Assembly (NCBI GenBank): GCA_018402015.1
Contig: JAGYJL010000013.1
Span: forward strand, 1-46,353
Source: Flavobacteriales bacterium
Lineage (GTDB): Bacteria; Bacteroidota; Bacteroidia; UBA10329
Direction: 5' to 3'
Length of the DNA stretch: 46,353 bases
Under the pieces are notes generated by a model. That model was not told where the DNA came from. It did no database searches and saw nothing but the letters and a program-made list of their open reading frames with translations. Positions 30,737-39,271 of this stretch are shown piece by piece; the first letter of the stretch is position 1; the number at the start of each line of letters is the position of its first letter. Position numbers and translations under genes: made by a program.

Positions 30737-32176
30737 ATGGATAGAAGAGAAGCACTACGCAGAGCAATGATAGGAGGAGCCGGATTGGCATTGGCGCCTT
30801 ACGCATCTGGGTTCTCCTTACCCGAAGGACTCGACTTCAGCGCTGCCGACTTCGGAGAAGATTTTCTGTGGGGCGTGGCCACGGCCGCCTACCAGATAGA
30901 GGGCGCGTGGAATGAGGACGGCAAAGGCCCCAACATCTGGGACACCTTCTCGCACAAGAAAGGCAACATACATAAGAACCAGAACGGAGATGTAAGCTGC
31001 GATTTCTACCACAATTACGCTTCCGACATTGGTCTGGTAAAGCAGATGAACATGGATGTGTTCCGATTCTCTACCTCTTGGTCGCGCGTGCTTCCCAACG
31101 GAATCGGACAGGTGAACCAGAAAGGCTTGGATTTCTACCATCGGGTTATTGATTCTTGCTTGGAGCAAGGCGTGCAGCCTTGGATAACCCTTTACCACTG
31201 GGACCTGCCACAGGCCCTGGAAGACAAGGGCGGATGGCAGAACCGTGACGTTACCAACTGGTTTGAAGAATACGCCAACCTGATTACCAGAACCTATGGC
31301 GATAAGGTGAAGAACTGGATGGTGATGAACGAGCAGGCCTCATTCACCATTGTGGGTTACATGCTTGGCATGCATGCCCCGGGCAAAATGTGGCCAAAGA
31401 ATTTCCTTCCAACCTGCCACCACTCTACCCTTTGTCAGGCCGATGGCGGAAGAATAATCCGCGCCAATGTGCCGGGGGCAAATGTTGGTACCACCTTCAG
31501 CTGTTCGCCTGTTGAGCCTGTGAACGACAGCAAACGGCACGATACCACCACCAAGCGTTTTGATGCGCTGGTGAACCGACTGTACATAGAACCGCCTCAA
31601 GGTTTGGGTTACCCGATGGAAGACCTGCCCATGCTTCGCAAAATGGAGAAGTACATTATGGATGGAGACATGAAACGGGTTGAATTTGACTTCGATTTCT
31701 ATGGCCTTCAGAACTACTCGCGTATGGTAACCAAGGCCAACGGCATTGTTCCGTGGATGGCCGGAACGCCCATTGCCCCAAAGAACCTGAAGCCACGGCC
31801 AGAGATAACGGAAATGAAGTGGGAGGTTCATCCCGAAGGCATCTACAAAATGCTGAAGTACTTCGATAAGTATGAGAAGATAGATAAGATCATCGTTACC
31901 GAGAACGGAAGCGCTTTTCCGGATGTGGTGGAAGGCGACCACGTTCATGACCATCAGCGCAAGAAATTCTATCAGGACTATCTCCGCAATGTGCTTCGTG
32001 CCAAGCGCGAAGGCGTGAATGTGCAAGGTTACTATTGCTGGACCCTGATGGACAACTTTGAGTGGGCCGAAGGATACCATCCTCGCTTTGGTCTCGTTCA
32101 CATCGATTTCGAAACACAGAAAAGAACCGTGAAAGACTCTGGTCTTTGGTTCAAGGAATTCCTCGCTGGTCGATAA
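30737..32176 (+). CDS. Family GH1 beta-glycosidase with Tat-type signal
   Basis: 479 residues from ATG 30737. It begins MDRREALRRAMIGGAGLALA, a twin-arginine-type export signal, so the enzyme probably acts in the periplasm. The GH1 core includes FLWGVATAAYQIEGAW, RFSTSWSRVLPNG, TLYHWDLPQALEDKGGW, the acid/base Glu199 in VMNEQ and the nucleophile Glu389 in IVTENGSA, with WTLMDNFEWAEGYHPRFGL at the end. The usual NEP triplet after the acid/base is NEQ here. Retaining GH1 enzymes cleave beta-glucosides, beta-galactosides and related sugars; the substrate cannot be read from the sequence. No SusC/D genes are near. Confidence 0.9.
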   Translation: MDRREALRRAMIGGAGLALAPYASGFSLPEGLDFSAADFGEDFLWGVATAAYQIEGAWNEDGKGPNIWDTFSHKKGNIHKNQNGDVSCDFYHNYASDIGLVKQMNMDVFRFSTSWSRVLPNGIGQVNQKGLDFYHRVIDSCLEQGVQPWITLYHWDLPQALEDKGGWQNRDVTNWFEEYANLITRTYGDKVKNWMVMNEQASFTIVGYMLGMHAPGKMWPKNFLPTCHHSTLCQADGGRIIRANVPGANVGTTFSCSPVEPVNDSKRHDTTTKRFDALVNRLYIEPPQGLGYPMEDLPMLRKMEKYIMDGDMKRVEFDFDFYGLQNYSRMVTKANGIVPWMAGTPIAPKNLKPRPEITEMKWEVHPEGIYKMLKYFDKYEKIDKIIVTENGSAFPDVVEGDHVHDHQRKKFYQDYLRNVLRAKREGVNVQGYYCWTLMDNFEWAEGYHPRFGLVHIDFETQKRTVKDSGLWFKEFLAGR

Positions 32177-32236
32177 AACGGAACTTATCCCGAAAACCTG
32201 CGTATTCGCGTATAGCGGGCAACCAGCCTGTGGTTG

Positions 32237-35200
32237 ATGATATTGGGAAGAACTGTACGATTGGCCTTCTTTTTTCTGTGTTTGCTCGGAGTTCATAGCA
32301 ACTCCTTTGGGCAACGCTATGATCTTGTGATCCATGCCACGGAAACAGGTCTTGCGGGCAATCAGGTAAACGATATAACACAGGATTCTCTAGGCATTCT
32401 TTGGGTCGCTACAGACCAAGGCATCAGTCAGTTCGATGGAATTGTATTCAAGAACTACACCATCAGGCATGGTTTAGCAGAAAGTTTTTGCAGCGCTGTG
32501 CTCTGCGATGCGCAAGGCCGTACTTGGGTCGGGCATCAGGCGGGTGGTGTCTCCGTCATCATGCGCGATACGGTTATCCGTTACACAGAAGAGTCTGGCT
32601 TGGCCAATAATGAGGTGCACGATATTATTCAAACAGCCAATGGAGACATTTGGGTGGCCACCTTCGGTGGGGTTTCCGTTTATAACGGATCTGAATGGCA
32701 ATCCATTACCACAGACGATGGACTTACGTTCAATAACATTCAGGCATTGGCCCAATTTGACGATGGCAGTGTTTGGGCGGGTAGCTACGGAGCGGGAATA
32801 AACGTCATTAACAACGGGCAGGTTGGTCACCTGCACATGGGAAACGGTCTGGTGAACAACTACGTTACCAGTCTGGTTGCTCACGATGGGAACATGCTTA
32901 TTGGAACCCTGGGAGGTATGTCTAACTGGGATGGCCGCCAATTCACTTCCGATTTTAAGACCATTGGGCTATTCACCAACCAGATAAACGGGATGGTGGT
33001 AGACGACCAGCATCGCATTTGGCTTGGTACCTTCAATGGTGCAGTTCGTATGTCGGAAGAGCAGCGGCTCACTATTTCCGAGGTCAATGGTTTACCGCAG
33101 AACGAGGTTCTGGACGTTTTCTGCGATAGTGAATCGAACGTATGGTTAGGAACACGATTCGGTCTTGTCCGTGTCCGTAATCTGGCGTTCTCTCATTTTG
33201 GCTCAACGGAAGAATTGGACATCTATCCGAGCAGCCTTTTTGCCGATAGCAAAGGGAATCTTTGGGCAGGCAACGAAGCTGGGGGCGTGCTTGAATTTGA
33301 TGGCGATCAGTTTGTATTGGCATTTGAAGACCCAGATATCAACGATCATCAAATAAGCTCCATAGCAGAAGATGATCTTGGAAACCTCTGGTTCGGAACC
33401 ATGGATTTCGGTGGATTATTTCAATACGATGGAAAACGATTCTTCATCTATTCCGATGAATTCGGTCTTGCGGATAACTACATCAACTGCCTTGTGGCCG
33501 ATGAGGACGGACTTCTTTACATCGGTACGCCCAATGGGCTGAGCACCTTCGATGGTGCAAGCTTCGAGGTGGTTTACATCTCAGACGATTTTGCCACCAA
33601 CCACATCACCGCTCTTGAGGTAATGAGCGATGGCAGCGTGCTTATTGGTTCGAAGAACGGAGCGGTCAATCGTTTTGTCAATGGAGAAGTGAAAGCCGTT
33701 GAAAGTATCACTACAAACTCTTGGATTACCGATTTCTGCGAATACTCTAACGGCATCTGTGTAGCCACAAGAGAAGATGGTATTTGGGTCAATATAGATG
33801 CTTCTACCATTCATCTTACCGAAGAACACGGCTTGCCAACAGCGGGTGCTCAATTGGTATTCCAAAGTGGTAACCGATTATATGTTGGCGGATCTCAAGG
33901 CATTGTGCAGTTCAAATTGAATGCCGACACCATTCTGCATAAGCAGTTCTCGCAATCAGAAGGTTTTTTGGGCGGGGCAAGCAAACAAGCGGCCGTAACC
34001 AGTTATGAGGGAGCTCATTTCATAGGAACAGAAAAAGGCATTACGCGCTTCCATCCTGCAGAATTGAACATCAATAACCATCAGCCACAAACACAACTTA
34101 CAGAACTTCAGTTGTCATACCAATCGGTAGACTGGAAAGCCATGGGCTTTGAGATGGATGAATTTGGTTTCCCGAAAAATCTGGTTCTCGACTATACAGA
34201 CAACAATCTTCGTTTCTACTTCCGTGGAGTAAATCAACACGACCCAACAGGTGTACGCTACAAATGGAAATTGGTGGGTCTTGAAAAAGAATGGACTCCT
34301 TTAAGCCCACAAGCAGAGGCAAACTACCCGGGTCTGGCACCGGGCAATTACACCTTTCAACTCATTGCCTGCAATGAGAATGGTTTCTGTAATGCCAAGG
34401 AAACAGAATTCTCTTTCAGTATTAAACCGCCTTTCTGGCAAGCGCTTTGGTTCCATATTTCGGTTTCGATCCTAGTTGTGGCGCTCACTTTCTTCCTCAT
34501 TAAACGAAGAGAACGTATCCTCATTAAGGAGAAGCACATTCTGGAATCGACCGTGCAGGAACGCACCAAACAACTTCGCGAACAGAAGGAGATCGTAGAA
34601 AAACAGAACGCTCACATTACAGAAAGTATCGAGTACGCCAGCAACATTCAGCGGGCCATTTTGCCTTCGGCAGTGGAAATGAAACGCGCTTTCAAAGATC
34701 ATTTCGTGTTCTACAGACCGAAAGACACCGTGGGAGGCGATTTCTACTGGGTCTATTCAAAGGGCGATATCTCGTGGGCAGCGGCCGTAGATTGCACTGG
34801 GCATGGCGTTGCAGGAGCATTCATGAGCATGATCGGTTCCGACCTTCTCAATCAGATCATTATAGAGAAGCAACTTAACGACCCGGCCAAAGTTCTTGAC
34901 GAAATGGACAAGGGTATAAAACTGGCATTTGCACAAAGCGCCAAGGAATTTGAAAGCGACCAAGGAATGGACGTATCGCTTATTCGCTTGGATCGGAAGA
35001 AAAACATCCTTGAATTTGCTGGAGCTCAAAGACCGCTTTACACCATGCACAATGGTGAGATACGCGAGTTGGAAGGCAACCGCTTATCCATTAGTTGCGC
35101 TGTGCAGCGTAATGCCGAACCTTTCACTAAGCACACCATTGAAGCTAAGGACGGAATGGTACTTTATCTTTTTTCCGATGGTGTAGTAGATCAGTTCGGT

Positions 35201-35371
35201 GGCGAGCGCGGAAAGAAATTCATGATCCGCAGAATGCGTGAGTTCATTTCAACAAACGGCAGTATGCCTATACAGGAACAGGGGAATAAGTTTGTTGAAA
35301 CATTTGACGGTTGGAAAGGAACTGAGTATGATCAAGTAGATGACGTTATGCTTCTAACCATTCAACTGTAA
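32237..35371 (+). CDS. Two-component-propeller SpoIIE phosphatase sensor
   Basis: 1044 residues from ATG 32237. After a signal peptide (FFFLCLLGVHSNSFG) there is a large beta-propeller built from many two-component-regulator-propeller repeats (DSLGILWVATDQGISQFDG, then similar W(V/L)G(T/S) repeats), a Y_Y_Y-type domain (YKWKLVGLEKEWTPLSPQAEANYPGLAPGNYTF), one membrane helix (ALWFHISVSILVVALTFFLI), a coiled coil and a SpoIIE/PP2C domain (TVGGDFYW, DCTGHGVAGAFMSM, DQGMDVSL, LFSDGVVDQFGG). It should sense an extracellular or periplasmic signal and dephosphorylate a cytoplasmic partner. This sensor form usually carries a histidine kinase; the phosphatase output is a variant. Next gene is a paralogue. 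Confidence 0.9.
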   Translation: MILGRTVRLAFFFLCLLGVHSNSFGQRYDLVIHATETGLAGNQVNDITQDSLGILWVATDQGISQFDGIVFKNYTIRHGLAESFCSAVLCDAQGRTWVGHQAGGVSVIMRDTVIRYTEESGLANNEVHDIIQTANGDIWVATFGGVSVYNGSEWQSITTDDGLTFNNIQALAQFDDGSVWAGSYGAGINVINNGQVGHLHMGNGLVNNYVTSLVAHDGNMLIGTLGGMSNWDGRQFTSDFKTIGLFTNQINGMVVDDQHRIWLGTFNGAVRMSEEQRLTISEVNGLPQNEVLDVFCDSESNVWLGTRFGLVRVRNLAFSHFGSTEELDIYPSSLFADSKGNLWAGNEAGGVLEFDGDQFVLAFEDPDINDHQISSIAEDDLGNLWFGTMDFGGLFQYDGKRFFIYSDEFGLADNYINCLVADEDGLLYIGTPNGLSTFDGASFEVVYISDDFATNHITALEVMSDGSVLIGSKNGAVNRFVNGEVKAVESITTNSWITDFCEYSNGICVATREDGIWVNIDASTIHLTEEHGLPTAGAQLVFQSGNRLYVGGSQGIVQFKLNADTILHKQFSQSEGFLGGASKQAAVTSYEGAHFIGTEKGITRFHPAELNINNHQPQTQLTELQLSYQSVDWKAMGFEMDEFGFPKNLVLDYTDNNLRFYFRGVNQHDPTGVRYKWKLVGLEKEWTPLSPQAEANYPGLAPGNYTFQLIACNENGFCNAKETEFSFSIKPPFWQALWFHISVSILVVALTFFLIKRRERILIKEKHILESTVQERTKQLREQKEIVEKQNAHITESIEYASNIQRAILPSAVEMKRAFKDHFVFYRPKDTVGGDFYWVYSKGDISWAAAVDCTGHGVAGAFMSMIGSDLLNQIIIEKQLNDPAKVLDEMDKGIKLAFAQSAKEFESDQGMDVSLIRLDRKKNILEFAGAQRPLYTMHNGEIRELEGNRLSISCAVQRNAEPFTKHTIEAKDGMVLYLFSDGVVDQFGGERGKKFMIRRMREFISTNGSMPIQEQGNKFVETFDGWKGTEYDQVDDVMLLTIQL

Positions 35372-35393
35372 TTTTAGGCGTAGATTCGTGTCT

Positions 35394-37754
35394 ATGCCAA
35401 GGCTGATCCCATATCTTCTTATCGGTATTCTTGTAGCTACCACTACCAGAGAATCAATTGCTCAGCAAGCGCAGGTAGATAGCCTGAAACGACTGCTGGA
35501 GACCCGCTATGTAAAAAACGACAGCCTACGAGTTAACGCCCTTGTGCAAGCGGCCGAATACCTTTTACGAATCGACCCGAACGAATCTCTTGAACTGAGT
35601 AAAGAAGCGCTTCGCCTGAGCATTACCACGAGTTACCAAGATCGCATCAGTCTTATTTACAACAACACAGGTACGGCCAATAGAATAAAAGGTGAGTACG
35701 GAAAGGCCCTGACCTTCCACAATAAAGCGTTAGAGAACGACCGAAAACTCAAGAACCGAAAAGACGAAGCGCTCTCGCTGAACAACATCGGTAATGTTTA
35801 CCTCAAACAGGGAAAGTATGCAGATGCCATCTCTAATTACGAACGCTCGTTAGAGATAAGACAGGACATAAACGATCCGGATGGAGTGGCCAGTTCTTTG
35901 AACAATCTTGGCCTGGTTTACCGAAGTCAAGGAGACCTGAACCGTGCGTTGGTCTACTACCAGAACGCTTTTAAAATATTCGAGCAGATTGACGATAAGA
36001 TCGGATTGGCCAATACCCTCAATAACATAGGAATTGTGCACCGGAGCAACCGGAATCAAGAACGGGCATTGGAGAGTTTTCTTCAAGCGCTCGAACTTTT
36101 CACCAAAGCGGGAAACAAGGTTGGCGAAGCAAATACACTCAACAACATTGGCAACATTTACTACCAACAACAAAAATTCGATCAGGCCCTAGAGTTCTAC
36201 CAGAACTCGTTAAAGCTAAGCGAAGAGGTCGGAGACAAGAGCTCGGCCGCAGGGAAATACTCCAATATTGGAGGCGTTTATCTAATGCTTGGCGATAGTG
36301 TAAAAGCCTTGGCCAATACAGAAAAGGCATTGGTTCTGCAAAAACAGATCGGTGACGATAAAGGACAGATAAGTACACTCAATAACCTTGGCGCCTATTT
36401 CATGGAAGCCAAAGAATACGACAAGAGCTTGAGCTACTTTTTGGCTGCTGAACAGGCTGAAAAGAGAATTGGCGACCACAGCTACAATAGCATCACTCTT
36501 ACTTCAATAGGCGAGATCTATCAGGCCAAAAAACAACCTCAGCTCGGGCTCAATTACTTATTGCGTGCGCTTCGCGAAGCAAAAAAATATGGAAGCACCG
36601 AAGATCAGATAAGCGTTTACGAAAAGCTTGCTGCAACGCATGCCGACCTCGGTGATTTTAAACTGTCTTACGACTATCAGCAATTGGCCAAATCTGTCCG
36701 CGACAGCTTAGACCGCGTAGTAAGCTCTCGCGAATTGGCCGAAATGCAGATCCGATTCGAGACCGAACAGAAACAGCGCGAAATTGAACTGCTGAGTAAG
36801 GAGAAAGAAGTGCAGGATCTGAAGATCACCAAGCAGATCACTGTGCGCAACATGATCATTGCAGTAACCATTCTTGCGCTGCTTATGTTGGTTCTGATCT
36901 ATGCCCGTTACCGCACAAAGCAAAAAGCCAATGAAGAATTGGGCCGAAAGAACCGCGAAATAGAGCAGCAGAAACGCACGGTAGAAGAGAAGAATTCGGA
37001 GATAACCTCAAGCATTCAGTATGCAAAAAGGATACAGGACGCCATTATGCCATCGTTGGAGGAGATACGCGCTGCCATTCCGAACAGCTTTGTTTACTAC
37101 CGACCGAAGGAAATTGTAAGTGGCGATTTCTACTGGTATGGGAAAAATGCCGATCAGGTGTTCATAGCGGCTGTAGATTGCACAGGTCATGGTGTTCCGG
37201 GTGCTTTTATGAGCATGATAGGCAATGATCACCTGAACCAAATTGTGAACGTTGAAAAACGCACAAAACCAGATGAGATTCTGAACAGGCTGCACCACGA
37301 GATTCAGGTAACGCTGAAACAGAAGCATGGCGTTACAGAAAACCATGATGGGATGGATATCGCTTTGTGCGCTATCGACCAAAAACAGAATCGGATGCTA
37401 TTCTCGTCTGCAAACAGGTATCTGTATCACGTAAGAAATGGTGAACTGAGCGAGATAAAAGGCGATCATTTCAATATAGGCGGCATCATGCACGAAGATG
37501 TCCGCCATTATAATCTATACGAGATTGAGTTGAAGAAGGACGATGTCTTCTACATTTTCTCAGACGGAATCAGCGACCAATTCGGTGGCGATGCTTCCAA
37601 GAAATTCGGCTACAAACGATTGAAGAATCTGCTCCTAGAAATCCATCTCAAACCAATGGATGATCAGAAGATGATCTTCGAAAACTCCTTAATGGACTGG
37701 ATGGGCGACAACGATCAAATAGACGACTTCCTACTTATCGGCATTCGCATTTGA
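35394..37754 (+). CDS. TPR-SpoIIE phosphatase sensor
   Basis: 786 residues from ATG 35394, starting with a signal peptide (MPRLIPYLLIGILVATTT). Eight or so TPRs of the NNIGNVYLKQGKYADAISNY type occupy residues about 80-420. A membrane helix (NMIIAVTILALLMLVLIYA) and a coiled coil (EIEQQKRTVEEKNSEIT) join a SpoIIE/PP2C domain with IVSGDFYW, DCTGHGVPGAFMSMIGNDHLN, DGMDIALC and FSDGISDQFGG. The layout matches the protein at 6057-8090. It starts 22 bp after the propeller-type gene and may be cotranscribed. Its last codons overlap the convergent gene by 24 bp. Confidence 0.88.
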   Translation: MPRLIPYLLIGILVATTTRESIAQQAQVDSLKRLLETRYVKNDSLRVNALVQAAEYLLRIDPNESLELSKEALRLSITTSYQDRISLIYNNTGTANRIKGEYGKALTFHNKALENDRKLKNRKDEALSLNNIGNVYLKQGKYADAISNYERSLEIRQDINDPDGVASSLNNLGLVYRSQGDLNRALVYYQNAFKIFEQIDDKIGLANTLNNIGIVHRSNRNQERALESFLQALELFTKAGNKVGEANTLNNIGNIYYQQQKFDQALEFYQNSLKLSEEVGDKSSAAGKYSNIGGVYLMLGDSVKALANTEKALVLQKQIGDDKGQISTLNNLGAYFMEAKEYDKSLSYFLAAEQAEKRIGDHSYNSITLTSIGEIYQAKKQPQLGLNYLLRALREAKKYGSTEDQISVYEKLAATHADLGDFKLSYDYQQLAKSVRDSLDRVVSSRELAEMQIRFETEQKQREIELLSKEKEVQDLKITKQITVRNMIIAVTILALLMLVLIYARYRTKQKANEELGRKNREIEQQKRTVEEKNSEITSSIQYAKRIQDAIMPSLEEIRAAIPNSFVYYRPKEIVSGDFYWYGKNADQVFIAAVDCTGHGVPGAFMSMIGNDHLNQIVNVEKRTKPDEILNRLHHEIQVTLKQKHGVTENHDGMDIALCAIDQKQNRMLFSSANRYLYHVRNGELSEIKGDHFNIGGIMHEDVRHYNLYEIELKKDDVFYIFSDGISDQFGGDASKKFGYKRLKNLLLEIHLKPMDDQKMIFENSLMDWMGDNDQIDDFLLIGIRI

Positions 37755-38474
37755 TGGTTTTAACGTGAGCATTTTCCGCTCAATGTAGATGTAGAAATTC
37801 TTGTAGGCCTCAGACTCCACGTCCCATTCAAATCGTTGTTGAAGCAGGTTGAGATAATGCGTCATTTCGGTAACATTCACAGCATTGTTCAGCTTAAGAA
37901 CCGCATCACCAAAATCGGATGCGTTGCCTTTGAATAGTCCGCGGATAATTCCAAACTTCTCATTCAACGGAATCCCAGAACGAAGGTCTTCCAGCGGCTT
38001 TCTGTTCAACTGACCACCTAACGTATTCTGATCGGCCGTTTCCATTCGAGCTTCTTCTGTACCGATCAACGGTTTTTTGCTGGCAACGGGCTCCGCAGTT
38101 GGCACAACTTTCGGCTCCTTGGCAGCTTTCTCCGCAACCGGTTCCACCACAACTTCTTCTATAGCAGCTTCTTTCGTAACAACTGGCAATTCTACTACCG
38201 GTTCTTCCTTCTTAACAGGAACTTCTACTACTGGCTCTACCACTGGCCTTGCTACTGCAGCGGGCTCGGCCATTTTAGGCGATTCTTTGATAACTGGCTC
38301 TGCTTTGGCTTCCGGTACCTTGATCGACTTAACATCGATCGCTGTGGCCTTAACCGAATCATACAGGTTTCTAAGGTCTGCCAAGAGCGCATCTTTCGCT
38401 AGTTCGGAAGGCGCGTTTTCCAGCTCCTCTACTCTATTCAAGATCTTGTTCAATCGCTCTCGTATCTCGCTCAT
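37731..38474 (-). CDS. Conserved Bacteroidota protein with Pro/Val/Glu-rich linker
   Basis: 247 residues. An N-terminal helical segment (RERLNKILNRVEELENAPSELAKDALLADL) is followed by a long low-complexity linker rich in V, P, E, K and A (about residues 50-135). A C-terminal domain has IPLNEKFGIIRGLFKGNASDFGDAVLKLNNAV and YLNLLQQRFEWDVESEAYKNFYIYIERKM. The C-terminal domain is a recurrent hypothetical domain in this phylum, with LNEKF...ELF(K/N)G and a terminal W...E.Y..F...ER pattern. The linker suggests a flexible, perhaps envelope-linked protein. No function is known. Confidence 0.75.
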   Translation of the reverse strand: MSEIRERLNKILNRVEELENAPSELAKDALLADLRNLYDSVKATAIDVKSIKVPEAKAEPVIKESPKMAEPAAVARPVVEPVVEVPVKKEEPVVELPVVTKEAAIEEVVVEPVAEKAAKEPKVVPTAEPVASKKPLIGTEEARMETADQNTLGGQLNRKPLEDLRSGIPLNEKFGIIRGLFKGNASDFGDAVLKLNNAVNVTEMTHYLNLLQQRFEWDVESEAYKNFYIYIERKMLTLKPSNANADK

Positions 38475-38656
38475 TTGTTGGGGAAATTTTGGGTTTGGGC
38501 TATAACGCTTTTCTTAGATTTGTATTGCAAGCTGTGTGCTTCAAATGTATGGATGAAATGCAGACGCCTACGTTAATTTCAGGTAAGTAATTGACACCCT
38601 AACGTTAATGTCTGCACGCATAGAGGCACTAATTTGGTGAATACGATCAGCAAAGA

Positions 38657-39271
38657 ATGTTCTTAGAGAATTCGCGAGGTAAGGCAGTTAAGAAGGGTTG
38701 GATAGAGGTTATCTGCGGTTCGATGTTCTCTGGAAAAACGGAAGAATTGATCAGGCGGATGAAACGCGCCCAATTTGCCAAGCAGAAGGTTGAAATATTC
38801 AAGCCTACTGTTGATACGCGCTACGATGAGAACGAAGTTGTTTCGCACGATTCCAACGCCATTCACTCAACACCTGTTCCCAACTCAAGCAATATCCTGA
38901 TTCTGGCAGATGATGTGGATGTGGTGGGAATTGATGAAGCCCAGTTTTTCGACATGGGATTGGTTGATGTGTGCAACCAATTGGCAAATCGCGGAATCCG
39001 CGTGATCATTGCAGGATTGGACATGGATTACCGTGGCAAGCCTTTCGGTCCTATTCCCAACCTCCTGGCCACAGCAGAATATGTAACAAAGGTTCATGCC
39101 ATTTGCATGCATTGTGGCGAGTTGGCCAATCATTCGCACCGTTTCCTGCAAGAGGATGGATTGGTGGTTCTTGGCGAGAAAGAAAGCTACGAACCGCTTT
39201 GTCGAAGTTGCTATCAGAAAGCACAACAGAGGCCCAAACAATCGCCAACCCCTACTCAAGAGGGCAACTAA
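38657..39271 (+). CDS. tdk: Thymidine kinase (type II)
   Basis: 204 residues. It phosphorylates thymidine with ATP in nucleotide salvage. The P-loop is [11 protein letters not shown], followed by [17 protein letters not shown], the Walker B-like IDEAQFF with the catalytic glutamate, and the lasso [11 protein letters not shown]. The zinc-binding cysteines are seen as ICMHCG and plausibly LCRSC. Its stop codon is immediately followed by the start of the MurF-Alr gene, so the two are cotranscribed. Confidence 0.95.
   Translation: MFLENSRGKAVKKGWIEVICGSMFSGKTEELIRRMKRAQFAKQKVEIFKPTVDTRYDENEVVSHDSNAIHSTPVPNSSNILILADDVDVVGIDEAQFFDMGLVDVCNQLANRGIRVIIAGLDMDYRGKPFGPIPNLLATAEYVTKVHAICMHCGELANHSHRFLQEDGLVVLGEKESYEPLCRSCYQKAQQRPKQSPTPTQEGN

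Noticed and set aside
31340-32335. 331-residue minus-strand frame opposite the GH1 gene
   Set aside because: A shadow of the GH1 gene, which has all its catalytic motifs on the plus strand.
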